From: Sphingomonas sp. UBA1000
Lineage (GTDB): Bacteria; Pseudomonadota; Alphaproteobacteria; Sphingomonadales; Sphingomonadaceae
Length of the DNA: 14,732 bases
Assembly: GCA_002291855.1 (NCBI GenBank)
Contig: DBAW01000072.1
Span: forward strand, 1-14,732
Reading direction: 5' to 3'
The notes beneath the pieces are model-generated. The model was not told where the DNA came from, made no database searches, and worked only from the letters and a program-made list of their open reading frames with translations. Of this stretch, positions 1 to 7,081 are shown one piece after another; the first letter of the stretch is position 1, and each line of letters starts with the position of its first letter. Position numbers and translations under genes: made by a program.

Positions 1-59
1 GTCGCCCAGATGATCGACCGCCGCGCGGCCAGCATGCGCAGGAACTGGATCAGGCTCAT
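1..59 (-). CDS. Chain-length determinant / polysaccharide co-polymerase (Wzz/GumC type), N-terminal fragment
   Basis: Only the first 19 codons and part of the next are inside the window; the gene runs off the left edge. The visible N-terminus, MSLIQFLRMLAARRSIIWA, is the short amphipathic stretch with an Arg pair leading into the first membrane helix that is typical of Wzz/GumC/ExoP-type proteins. These are inner-membrane proteins that set polysaccharide chain length and contact the outer-membrane exporter. The start is supported by an AAGGA element about 11 bases upstream. The gene begins 14 bases after the stop of the export-protein gene, so the two are almost certainly co-transcribed, and the pairing of exporter plus co-polymerase is the standard arrangement. 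Whether a C-terminal tyrosine kinase domain is present cannot be seen. The call rests on context as much as on sequence. Confidence 0.7.
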   Translation of the reverse strand, partial: MSLIQFLRMLAARRSIIWA

Positions 60-73
60 CGCCGCCGCTTTCC

Positions 74-907
74 TTAAAAGGTCCGTTCGCCGACGACGAC
101 GACGTCGCCCGCGCGGATCACATCGTCGAGCTTGACCTTCAGTTCCTCGCCGTCGCGGAACAGCTTGATCTTGCCGGTCGAGCCGGAAACGCCCAGCCCG
201 CCGCCCCGCGCCAGTGCCTTGCGCACCGTCATCGGGCCGGCGCCCTTGATCGGATAGACGCCGGGCGCGTTGACCTGCCCGTAAATGTAGAACAGCTCGG
301 CCGCCGGCACATAGATTTTGTCGCCGGCGCGCACCACCGGATCATCGTCGAGCGACCCCTTGGCGAGCTTTTCGAACGGCAGCTTCATTTCCTCGCCGGT
401 CGCGCGGCGCAGAATCACGAAATCCGCGCCGCTTTCGCGCAGACCGCCTGCACGGGCGATGACTTCGGACACACGATAGTCGCGGTCGACCGGCTGAAGG
501 CCCGACTGGCCGACCTCGCCCAGCACCACGACATAGCGGCTGGCGAAGGACACGATTTCGACCTGGACGACAGGCTTGGCATAATAGCCGCCCGCGCGCA
601 GCTTGTCGGTGACAAGCGCGCCAAGGCTCAGCCCGGTCTGGCCCGACACGGTGATTTCGCCGATGAACGGCAGCTGGATCGTGCCATTCGCGCGCACCCG
701 CGCCCGCGTCGTGAACTCGGGCTGGCCGAGCACCGACACCTCGACGACATCGTCGGGGCCGAGCACATAGCCGGCCTGCAGATCCTTTTCGGCCTTTTCC
801 GCGCTGGCGGCGGCCGGCGGCGGCGTGACCCCCGGGGGGATCTGGGCGGCAAGCGGCGCGGCCAGCAGGGCCGCAAACGCCGTCAGGGATGTGTGCACGC
901 TCTTCAT
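74..907 (-). CDS. Polysaccharide export protein, Wza/GumB type (Poly_export + SLBB)
   Basis: A 277-aa secreted protein expected to form the periplasmic and outer-membrane exit channel for the exopolysaccharide. Residues 1-22 form a Sec signal peptide ending APLAAQ. There is no lipobox cysteine, so unlike Escherichia coli Wza it seems not to be lipidated. Residues about 45-120 match the polysaccharide export domain (AGYVLGPDDVVEVSVLGQPE, then NGTIQLPFIGEI). Residues about 124-200 and 206-275 look like two SLBB domains (VVVLGEVGQSG and FYIYGQVNAPGVYPI). I chose the ATG at 907 because it has GAGG four bases upstream and opens directly into the signal peptide; the open frame continues to 1018 but the extra residues look random. 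It is the middle gene of the leftward operon, 25 bases after the barrel gene and 14 before the co-polymerase gene. Family assignment is secure; the sugar exported is unknown. Confidence 0.92.
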   Translation of the reverse strand: MKSVHTSLTAFAALLAAPLAAQIPPGVTPPPAAASAEKAEKDLQAGYVLGPDDVVEVSVLGQPEFTTRARVRANGTIQLPFIGEITVSGQTGLSLGALVTDKLRAGGYYAKPVVQVEIVSFASRYVVVLGEVGQSGLQPVDRDYRVSEVIARAGGLRESGADFVILRRATGEEMKLPFEKLAKGSLDDDPVVRAGDKIYVPAAELFYIYGQVNAPGVYPIKGAGPMTVRKALARGGGLGVSGSTGKIKLFRDGEELKVKLDDVIRAGDVVVVGERTF

Positions 908-932
908 ATCGCCTCGTTCCGGTGATCGGGCG

Positions 933-2189
933 TCACAGCAACAGGCTGATGCCTGCGGTGACGACACTGCTCTTGAAGTTGAAGATCTGGTTGTTCGAGT
1001 CGCGCCGTTCCTGGACAAAGCCGGTCGTCAGCGTCAGCCGGCGCGTCACATCATAGCTCAGCCCGACATTCCCGGTGATGACCTTGTCCTCCGGCAGCAG
1101 CAGGAACCCGGGCAGCCCCCCCAGCTGCGGCCCGGCGCGGAAATCGCGCTTCTGGTAGGACGACCCGAAGTTCATCCGCAGGCGCGGATTGAACTGGTAT
1201 GTGCCAGTCAAACCATAAAGATCGGTTATCGAATAGCTTGCCGCGACGAAGTTCTGGACTTCGACGTTGCGCGACGCCGTCAGGTTGACGGTGAAATCGT
1301 CATTGGGCCGCACATCGATCGCCGCGCGATAGGATACGCCGCGGAAATCGGGCGTGTCGTCCAGCCGCGGATTGACCCAGGTATAGCCGAGCGCGACCGT
1401 GCCGGTGATGCGCCGGCCGATCTGGCGTTCAAAGCTGATCCCGGCACTGTAATTCTCGACCCCGTCGCGCACCAGCCCGGTCGGCGTCAGGAAACGCCGC
1501 TCGGGAAAGGCGCTGGTCGTGTAGGTGCCATAGATCGACAGCACGCCGAAGGTCGGCCGCTGATAGCCGAGCGAGGCGTTGAACGTGTCGCTGTTGGTGT
1601 TGAGCGGGCGGAACAGGTCCGAACTGTTGCGGCTCTCGTCATGGCGATAGCCGAAGCTCGGCGTCAGGCCGACCGCGCCGCCGCAACTGGCCTGCACATC
1701 GATCGAGCGGCGCTCGTCGGTGTTGGGCACGGCCAGCGTTGCGAACACATCGGTAAAATCGCTCTGCTGGCGGACATAGCCGCCCGTCACCGTCGCCGAG
1801 CAGCGCTGGCCGGCGCGCAGCTGCGCCCCGCCCGACAGGGCGATGCGCTCACGGTCGAGCCGGCTGTTGCGGCGGTAGAAATCATAGCCGACATTGCCGT
1901 TGAGGAACACGGTCTGCCGCCCGACCGGCAGAGCGATGATCGCATCGACCGACGGCGTCACCCGCACATCGTCACGCGCCAGCCCGCCCAGATCAAAGCC
2001 CTCACCGACCCGGTAGACGTTGGTGTCGTAGATGAGCTGCGCACTCGGCCGGATCTCGACCCGCCGCTCATTCGGCCCGGCCGGACCCTGTCCGCCCCCC
2101 ATGCCTGGCGTCTGCGCGGCTGCCGCCCCGGCGGTGCCGGCAAGCAGCAGGCCGAGGCCATAGGCGATTTTCCCACAGCGAATAGTCAA
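933..2189 (-). CDS. Outer-membrane beta-barrel protein of EPS clusters (BBP2-like)
   Basis: A 418-aa protein with a signal peptide (MTIRCGKIAYGLGLLLAG, then AGAAAAQ). It is followed by alternating polar/hydrophobic strands rich in Tyr, Arg, Asn and Asp, as in outer-membrane barrels. The early segment SAQLIYDTNVYRV is the hallmark of the putative beta-barrel porin 2 family found in exopolysaccharide loci; the chain ends TAGISLLL. Its likely role is outer-membrane secretion or anchoring of the polysaccharide, inferred from location. Start choice: the TTG at 2189 has a clear AAGGGG eight bases upstream and gives the best signal peptide. An in-frame ATG at 2213 would add eight residues but has no convincing ribosome site. 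An even longer frame reaches 2294 with arginine-rich, non-signal sequence. It is the first gene of the leftward operon, 25 bases before the exporter gene. Confidence 0.85.
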   Translation of the reverse strand: MTIRCGKIAYGLGLLLAGTAGAAAAQTPGMGGGQGPAGPNERRVEIRPSAQLIYDTNVYRVGEGFDLGGLARDDVRVTPSVDAIIALPVGRQTVFLNGNVGYDFYRRNSRLDRERIALSGGAQLRAGQRCSATVTGGYVRQQSDFTDVFATLAVPNTDERRSIDVQASCGGAVGLTPSFGYRHDESRNSSDLFRPLNTNSDTFNASLGYQRPTFGVLSIYGTYTTSAFPERRFLTPTGLVRDGVENYSAGISFERQIGRRITGTVALGYTWVNPRLDDTPDFRGVSYRAAIDVRPNDDFTVNLTASRNVEVQNFVAASYSITDLYGLTGTYQFNPRLRMNFGSSYQKRDFRAGPQLGGLPGFLLLPEDKVITGNVGLSYDVTRRLTLTTGFVQERRDSNNQIFNFKSSVVTAGISLLL

Positions 2190-2297
2190 AATCTCTGCCC
2201 CTTTTTGTCGCATCCGGCCCGACCGGCGGCCTGCCCTGCGGCGGCACGCCCCGTGGCGGGCAGCGTGTTCCCTGATGCCATGATTCGACGGCACTGG

Positions 2298-2312
2298 TTA
2301 GCGCATCCTTTA
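2298..2312. promoter_or_regulatory. Weak CtrA-like motif TTAG-N7-TTTA
   Basis: TTAG at 2298-2301 and TTTA at 2309-2312 are separated by seven bases, six of eight matches to the alphaproteobacterial CtrA consensus TTAA-N7-TTAA. It sits just downstream of the proposed -10 of the leftward export operon. A match this loose is expected by chance fairly often, so it gains interest mainly from the better site at 9008-9022. Confidence 0.2.
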
Positions 2313-2324
2313 CGAACTCTCAGC

Positions 2325-2355
2325 ATTTTACGGTCGTGCCGCATGTGCCTGTAAC
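2325..2355 (-). promoter_or_regulatory. Candidate promoter for the leftward export operon
   Basis: On the minus strand a good -10 hexamer, TAAAAT (plus-strand positions 2325-2330), lies 19 bases from GTTACA (2350-2355), or 18 from TTACAG. This is within the relatively AT-rich gap between the divergent barrel gene and the small membrane protein gene. The resulting leader to the TTG start would be roughly 130 bases. The -10 is strong for this GC-rich DNA; the -35 is only a partial match and the spacing is long, so this is a reading by eye. Confidence 0.35.
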
Positions 2356-2445
2356 GCTTTTACCATCATTCAGGCGATAGGGACGGTTTTGTCTTGGGCG
2401 CAGAACAATGGTAGCGATCCTGGCGCACTGGCGAAAAGGGCAAGC

Positions 2446-2691
2446 ATGCAAACACCTTATGACTGGATCACGGTGGCCATCTTTGCCGGGCTGATCGTGA
2501 TATTCCTGCAACGCTCGGTCGGGGAAGGCGAGCCGCAGGATTCGATCCTCAGCTATCTGCCGCCGTCTGTCGGTTGCGCGGTGGCCAATTATGTCGGCAA
2601 TGAGGGGTATGACCTGTTCGCGGTGATCGGAATCGTCGCGGTGCTGGCCTATAGCTATTTCGTGCTGAAGCCGTTCCAGCGCCAGGGCTGA
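2446..2691 (+). CDS. Small membrane protein, probable XrtV sorting system accessory protein
   Basis: An 81-aa protein with two hydrophobic helices, about residues 7-21 (WITVAIFAGLIVIFLQ) and 59-73 (LFAVIGIVAVLAYSYFVL). They flank a central loop containing SYLPPSVGCAVANYVGNEG. From memory, the TPYDWITVAIFAGL opening and the YLPPSVGCAVANYxGN segment resemble short proteins annotated in sphingomonads as exosortase V sorting-system accessory proteins. That family has no established molecular function. The ATG at 2446 is preceded by AAAGGG with five bases spacing. An upstream TTG frame from 2389 is possible but adds residues of no recognisable character. It precedes the ATPase gene by 46 bases on the same strand and is divergent from the export operon. 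No exosortase is in the window, so the XrtV link depends on family recognition and should be tested against neighbouring sequence. Confidence 0.75.
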   Translation: MQTPYDWITVAIFAGLIVIFLQRSVGEGEPQDSILSYLPPSVGCAVANYVGNEGYDLFAVIGIVAVLAYSYFVLKPFQRQG

Positions 2692-2737
2692 CCGGCCCCT
2701 TGGTGACGGATCATCGATCAAGCGAGGCGCAGGCTCT

Positions 2738-4156
2738 ATGTTGCGTTTTCTGAGCAGGATTTTCTGGCCCTTCGGCCGCCGCCCGGCCGCGCCGCCGGCC
2801 AGTGCGCGGCCCGATCTGGAGGCGCTGCGCGAACGGCGCCGGGCGCGTGCCGAGGCGATGCGGGCGCAGTCCCCGGCGGACGAGGTGCCGGCTGGCGCGG
2901 CGGGCGACGCGGCCTTTCCCAGCTTCCGTTCATCGGCGATCGAACGCGGCGGGCGCGGCGATGCCTCGCGGCTGACGCGGGCGCGCACCACGCTGCGCGA
3001 CGTCTTCACCCCGGCCCAGCCGGTGACCGAGCGGAGCAAATTCGCCGGGCGGCTGGGCGTGCTGGCGCGGCTGATCGAGATTCTCGAGGAACAGCGCAGC
3101 CATGTCGTGATCTATGGCGAGCGCGGCATCGGCAAGACCTCGCTGGTCCATATCCTCGCCGAAATCGCGCGCGATTCGCGCTACCTTGTCATCTACGCCT
3201 CGTGCGGGGCCTATTCGAGCTTCGAGGACATTTTCCGCGCCGTGCTGCAGGACATTCCGCAGCTTTATCTGCGCGACGTCGATCCCAGCGCGATTTCGGG
3301 CCTGGGCAATGGCAGCCTGGCCGACCGGCTGCCCGACAGCTTCGACGCGCGCCAGCTGGGCGAGCTGTGCGCCCAGATCACCGGCACGCGGGTGATCATC
3401 ATCCTCGACGAATATGACCGCGCCGAAAGCGACCAGTTCCGCCTGTCGGTCGCCGAGCTGATCAAGAACCTGTCCGACCGCGCGGCGCGGGTGCAGCTGG
3501 TGCTGGCGGGCGTTGCCTCCAACCTGCAGGAACTGGTCGGCTATATCCCTTCCATCCGCCGCAACGTGATCGGCCTGCCGATGCCGCGCCTGTCGTCGGA
3601 CGAGGTGCGCGCGCTGCTCAAGATCGGCGAGGATGCCGCCGGGGTCAGCTTCGCGCCCGGCGCAGCAGCCGCGATCGAGGCGCTGTCCAACGGCTCGCCC
3701 TATCTGGTGCGGCTGATCAGCCACCATGCCTCGATGCTCGCGCTCGACAGCGACCGGCTGGCAATCGATGAAGCCGATGTCTGGGCCGCGCTCGACAAGA
3801 TCGTCGATGAAAGCGCCGGGCGCATCGATCCGCGCCTGATCGCGGCAGTCGCGCCCTATCTGGCGGGCACCGATGCCCCACTGGTCAGCGCCGCCGCGCG
3901 CGCGGCGAGCACGCCCGATGGCTGGTTCGCGCCCGAAGATGCGCTGTCGCTGATCACGCCGGAACGCAAGGAGGCGCTGGCCGCGCTGCTCGACGCGCTG
4001 GCCGCAGCCGGCGTGATCGAACACAGCGCCGAGGCCGGGCGCTACCGGTTCCGCGAAGAGCCGCTGCCGACCTATTTGTGGATGCGCACCGCCCGCGATG
4101 CGCACCGCGCCGACCGGGTCAGCGCGCCGCTTCCCAGCCGGTCAGCCGCTCTCTGA
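2738..4156 (+). CDS. AAA/Cdc6-like P-loop ATPase of the EPS locus
   Basis: A 472-aa cytoplasmic ATPase without signal peptide or membrane helices. Residues 1-100 are a low-complexity N-terminus rich in Arg, Ala and Pro, with a basic helix around 24-43. The ATPase core follows: Walker A GERGIGKTS (127-135), Walker B VIIILDEYD (219-227), a sensor-1-like LVLAGVASN (254-262), an arginine pair in SIRRNV (272-277) that could be the finger, and GSPYLVRLI (319-327) typical of Cdc6/STAND-type lids. The C-terminal 100 residues are helical and probably a winged-helix-like domain. All nucleotide-binding residues look intact. It is not the ExeA-like ATPase commonly tied to exosortase A clusters. Its partner is unknown; by position it may act with the small membrane protein upstream. 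Its last 12 codons and stop overlap the convergent glycosyltransferase gene by 38 bases. Confidence 0.85.
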   Translation: MLRFLSRIFWPFGRRPAAPPASARPDLEALRERRRARAEAMRAQSPADEVPAGAAGDAAFPSFRSSAIERGGRGDASRLTRARTTLRDVFTPAQPVTERSKFAGRLGVLARLIEILEEQRSHVVIYGERGIGKTSLVHILAEIARDSRYLVIYASCGAYSSFEDIFRAVLQDIPQLYLRDVDPSAISGLGNGSLADRLPDSFDARQLGELCAQITGTRVIIILDEYDRAESDQFRLSVAELIKNLSDRAARVQLVLAGVASNLQELVGYIPSIRRNVIGLPMPRLSSDEVRALLKIGEDAAGVSFAPGAAAAIEALSNGSPYLVRLISHHASMLALDSDRLAIDEADVWAALDKIVDESAGRIDPRLIAAVAPYLAGTDAPLVSAAARAASTPDGWFAPEDALSLITPERKEALAALLDALAAAGVIEHSAEAGRYRFREEPLPTYLWMRTARDAHRADRVSAPLPSRSAAL

Positions 4157-5138
4157 GATAGTCGATCAGCGCTGCGGGATCGGTCGTCGCCATCACCGGC
4201 GGCCGGTCGCGCAGCCGGTCGATACAATCGCCCAGATCGTTCGCCTCCAGCGCGACCTCGATCATCCCGCGCGCCTTGAACGCGGCGGTGATTTCTTCCT
4301 GATGATCGTCATAATGCTCGCCCAGGCTGAACCGGCGCGGCATCGCAACCGTCCGGCACCCGGCGCGCAGCGCGGTGATCAGCGACCCGGTGCCGCCATG
4401 GCAGACGACGAACGCCGCCTCGGCCAGCAGCTCCTGCACCCGGCCGAACGGCAGGTCGCGGTGCACCTCGATCCCTTCGGGCAGCGTCGCCGGCATCGGC
4501 GTGTCGCCCACTTGCAGCACGACATGTTCGGGCAGCCGCCCGCTCGCCTTGAGCGCGATCACCGCCTCGACCAGCCGGGGAAAGCCAAGCGTCGCGCCGA
4601 CGGTTGCAAACAGCACCGGCTGCTTGGCCGGCGGCGTGCCGTCCAGCAGGCGCAGCGGATCGAACACCCGCGCGTCGGGCCATAGCCGGCCGAGCGCCGC
4701 CGACTGGACGATCACCTCATTGGCAAACGGCTTGATGCCGCGCGCGAATTTGGACGGCGCGTCGAACCGGGCGAAGGAATCGATCAGCACCAGCCGCGCA
4801 CCGGCGAGCTTCGCCATCAGCGCGGTGCCATACATTGCGCCCGCGCCGGTGGTGATGACGACATCGGGGCGCTCCTCGCGCACGATGCGCGCCGACTGCG
4901 CCATGTTGCGCAACATGCCGCGCAGCATCGCGCCCTTGCGGCCGATGCGCGCCTGGCCGAGCGCATAATGATCGACGAAGCGCACCCGGTGGCTGTCGGC
5001 AAGGCTGCGGCCGAGCGCCGTATCCTCGGTCACGAACACATGCGGCCAGTCGCGCCACACGGGTTCCAGATCGAGCAGCTGGCGGACATGGCCGCCGCCC
5101 GAGGCCGCGAGGCACAATTTCAGCCTGGTGTCGGTCAT
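4119..5138 (-). CDS. Fused PssD-PssE (Alg14-Alg13-like) glycosyltransferase, possibly glucuronosyltransferase
   Basis: A 339-aa protein combining both halves of the two-subunit PssD/PssE (Alg14/Alg13-like) enzymes. Residues 1-165 are Alg14-like: LCLAASGGGHVRQLLDL with the GGGH loop at 14-17, and RPDVVITTGAG at 90-100. Residues 174-339 resemble the GT28 C-terminal, nucleotide-sugar-binding domain: VLFATVGAT, then VVCHGGTGSLITALRAG (244-260) and DHQEEI (278-283). Rhizobial PssDE and the sphingan enzymes GelK/SpsK of this type add glucuronic acid to lipid-linked glucose, so a glucuronosyltransferase is a reasonable inference, not a demonstration. The ATG at 5138 has a very strong AAAGGGGG six bases upstream; the open frame extends to 5288 but with random-looking sequence. 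The gene is convergent with and overlaps the ATPase gene, and is divergent from the EpsD-type gene. Confidence 0.88.
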   Translation of the reverse strand: MTDTRLKLCLAASGGGHVRQLLDLEPVWRDWPHVFVTEDTALGRSLADSHRVRFVDHYALGQARIGRKGAMLRGMLRNMAQSARIVREERPDVVITTGAGAMYGTALMAKLAGARLVLIDSFARFDAPSKFARGIKPFANEVIVQSAALGRLWPDARVFDPLRLLDGTPPAKQPVLFATVGATLGFPRLVEAVIALKASGRLPEHVVLQVGDTPMPATLPEGIEVHRDLPFGRVQELLAEAAFVVCHGGTGSLITALRAGCRTVAMPRRFSLGEHYDDHQEEITAAFKARGMIEVALEANDLGDCIDRLRDRPPVMATTDPAALIDYLRERLTGWEAAR

Positions 5139-5217
5139 GTTCAGCCCCCTTTGCGCATCGCCCTTACCGGCGGTCGGACCCTGCCGATAGCCGCCGAGAC
5201 TTAACGTTCTTTTCGTT

Positions 5218-5246
5218 TTGCTCGTTTTAACCCTCGCGCCTATATC
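5218..5246 (+). promoter_or_regulatory. Candidate promoter for the EpsD-type gene
   Basis: TTGCTC (5218-5223) and TATATC (5241-5246) are separated by exactly 17 bases in the AT-richer gap between two divergent genes. Transcription would start near 5253, giving a leader of about 50 bases. The direct repeat CGTTTT-N3-CGTTTT just around the -35 could be incidental. Confidence 0.45.
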
Positions 5247-5304
5247 CGTCTCGGGATGGGACGGATGCTCCGCGCTGAACCGGGGCATCTCGCAGGGAGG
5301 TCAT

Positions 5305-6171
5305 ATGAAGAAACTGTATATGGGCGTGCTTCTCCTCGGCACGGCGCTGGTCGCCGGCTGCGGCAAGGGGAATGATGCCCAGCTCGAAAAGGGCCAGGTG
5401 GTCGCGACCGTCGGCGGCAAGGACGTAACGATCCACGAACTCAATGCCGAACTGCAGGGCGTGCAGATCCCCGCCGGCACCGACCGCAAGCAGGTCGAGC
5501 AGGCGGCGCTCCAGCAGGTCGTCCAGCGCAAGATCCTGGCCGATGTCGCGCGCGAACGCGGGCTCGACAAGACGCCGATGTTCCTGATCCAGCAGAAGCG
5601 GGCCGAGGAGACGCTGCTCGCCCAGCTGCTCCAGCGCCAGCTCGCCTCGTCGGTCAAGCAGCCGACCGCGCAGGAGGTGCAGACCTTCATCGCGCAGAAC
5701 CCGGACCTGTTCGCCGAGCGCAAGATCTTCAACGTCGACCAGATCCAGTTCGAAGCGCCCAAGGATCCGCGCGCCCTGCTCGCCTATCAGCCGTTCAAGA
5801 CGATGGCCGAGGTCGAGGCGCAGCTGAAGAAGGACGGGCTGCGCTATCGCCGCGCGCCGGCCGTGCTCGACGTCGCGACCGCCAATCCGGAACTGGTGCA
5901 GCGGGTGCTGAAGCTGCCGGCGGGCGAAATCTTCATCATCCCGAACGGCGGCGCGGTCATCGCCAACCAGATCATCGGCCAGCGCGTCGAACCGCTGACC
6001 GGCGATCAGGCGAACCAGCTGGCGACCGGTCTGATCCAGCAGCGCAAATTCGCCGACCTGACCAAGCGCGACCTTGAACCCAAGGTCAAAAAGGCGCGCG
6101 ACGAGGTGAAGTATCAGGGCGGCTATGCCCCGCCCAAGCCGGACGCCGCCGCCGCCCCGGCCGCCAAATAA
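5305..6171 (+). CDS. EpsD-family peptidyl-prolyl isomerase-like lipoprotein
   Basis: A 288-aa lipoprotein. The signal peptide MKKLYMGVLLLGTALVAGC has lipobox LVAGC with the acylated Cys at 19. Gly follows it rather than Asp, which favours outer-membrane sorting by the E. coli rule. Residues 30-130 are a SurA-N-like chaperone region (VATVGGKDVTIHELNAEL, then QQVVQRKILADVARERGLDK). Residues about 138-230 occupy the place of the parvulin domain but look degenerate, and the tail from 275 is Pro/Ala-rich. This matches the EpsD family of exopolysaccharide and exosortase loci, which is called a peptidyl-prolyl isomerase from its fold. A role in folding or stabilising an outer-membrane export component is inferred. 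The ATG at 5305 has AGGGAGG four bases upstream. Tandem hairpins follow the stop codon. Confidence 0.88.
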   Translation: MKKLYMGVLLLGTALVAGCGKGNDAQLEKGQVVATVGGKDVTIHELNAELQGVQIPAGTDRKQVEQAALQQVVQRKILADVARERGLDKTPMFLIQQKRAEETLLAQLLQRQLASSVKQPTAQEVQTFIAQNPDLFAERKIFNVDQIQFEAPKDPRALLAYQPFKTMAEVEAQLKKDGLRYRRAPAVLDVATANPELVQRVLKLPAGEIFIIPNGGAVIANQIIGQRVEPLTGDQANQLATGLIQQRKFADLTKRDLEPKVKKARDEVKYQGGYAPPKPDAAAAPAAK

Positions 6172-6180
6172 TCCCGGCCC

Positions 6181-6233
6181 GGCCGGGCGCGCACCGCGCC
6201 CGGCCGGCCGCTCTTGCCCCGATCGGGGCTTTC
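6181..6233 (+). terminator. Tandem hairpins after the EpsD-type gene
   Basis: Two stem-loops fill the gap before the next gene. The first has perfect 11-bp arms, GGCCGGGCGCG (6181-6191) and CGCGCCCGGCC (6195-6205), with a 3-base loop. The second has arms GCCCC (6216-6220) and GGGGC (6225-6229) around GATC, followed at once by TTTCT (6230-6234). The second has intrinsic-terminator form; the first lacks a T-run but is very stable. The second ends only four bases before the GGAG ribosome site of the downstream gene, so it could instead modulate read-through or translation of the glycosyltransferase pair. Confidence 0.6.
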
Positions 6234-6251
6234 TGTCGGAGCACCGGGCCG

Positions 6252-7070
6252 ATGGCCGATTTCGTCCATGTGGTCATGACGCGGTTCAACCTGGCGACGC
6301 CGGGCCGCGAGGCCAGTTTCCGCACCCAGCCCGACTGGCTGGCGACACGTTTTGAGCTGTTCGAGCGCTATTGCCTGCCGGGCATGGCCGCGCAGACCGA
6401 ACAGGATTTCGCGTGGATGATCTTCTTCGACGATCAGACGCCGCAGGCGTTCAAGGACCGGATCGAAGAGCTGCGCCGCATCCGGCCGTTCATCCCCTTC
6501 TACACGCCGCTGTTTCCGGGCGATGGCTGGCGCGACGCGGTGTTCGCGCGGATCGAGGCGCGGCCGCCGGCGTTGCTCACCACCAATCTCGACAATGACG
6601 ATTCGCTGGCCGTCGATTTCGTCGCCCGTTTGCAGGCGGCGGCGCGCGCCCATCTGGGCGGGCCGGCCTGTGCGCTCAACTTCACCAATGGCTTCGTGCT
6701 GAGCGGCGAGCGGCTTTATGCCCATGCCCATCGGTCGAACGCCTTCACCAACCTGCTCGAACCGTTCGACGCCTCGGCGCGCACCGCCCCGGCGATCCCG
6801 CATATGGAACTGGCCCGGCACCTGCCCGTCCATCAGCTGGACGGGCCGGGGGCGTGGCTGCAGGTCGTGCATGGCGGCAATGTGTCGAACAAGATCCGCG
6901 GCCGGCGCATTTCCTGTGCCGAGGCCAATGGCCGGTTCGCGCCCGCCGCCATCGCGCAGATGCGCGATCCGGGCCTGGCCGAGACGGTGGCCGAACGGCT
7001 GGTTGGCGAACCGCTGCGCCAGGCGCGCGACGGCGCCATCGCCCTCGCCCGCCGGCTGCGCGGCCGCTGA
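6252..7070 (+). CDS. Putative rhamnosyltransferase-family glycosyltransferase
   Basis: A 272-aa soluble protein. It opens FVHVVMTRFNL (residues 4-14), then has WLATRFELFERYCLPGMAAQ (29-48) and DFAWMIFFDD (52-61). An acidic metal-binding-like patch lies in TTNLDNDDSL (110-119, Asp114, 116 and 117), and there is a late VVHGGNVSN (205-213). This is the pattern of the putative rhamnosyl transferase family (Pfam Rhamno_transf), a GT-A-like group found in capsule and EPS loci. The donor is unproven; rhamnose is only the family's label. The ATG at 6252 has GGAG ten bases upstream. The next glycosyltransferase starts 11 bases after its stop, so the two form an operon. Read-through from the EpsD-type gene must pass two hairpins. 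Confidence 0.8.
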   Translation: MADFVHVVMTRFNLATPGREASFRTQPDWLATRFELFERYCLPGMAAQTEQDFAWMIFFDDQTPQAFKDRIEELRRIRPFIPFYTPLFPGDGWRDAVFARIEARPPALLTTNLDNDDSLAVDFVARLQAAARAHLGGPACALNFTNGFVLSGERLYAHAHRSNAFTNLLEPFDASARTAPAIPHMELARHLPVHQLDGPGAWLQVVHGGNVSNKIRGRRISCAEANGRFAPAAIAQMRDPGLAETVAERLVGEPLRQARDGAIALARRLRGR

Positions 7071-7081
7071 CGGGGATTGCG

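Noticed and set aside
825..2354. Open frame of about 510 codons antisense to the barrel gene
   Set aside because: The opposite strand has a signal peptide, beta-barrel pattern and ribosome site; this frame has none and would also cover the promoter gap.
2389..2416. TTGTCT-N17-TAGCGA as promoter of the small membrane protein gene
   Set aside because: The -10 shares only two bases with the consensus, so it is not distinguishable from background.
5139..5288. 50-residue N-terminal extension of the PssDE-like glycosyltransferase
   Set aside because: The very strong ribosome site before ATG 5138 and the conserved GGGH loop close to that start fit a normal family length.
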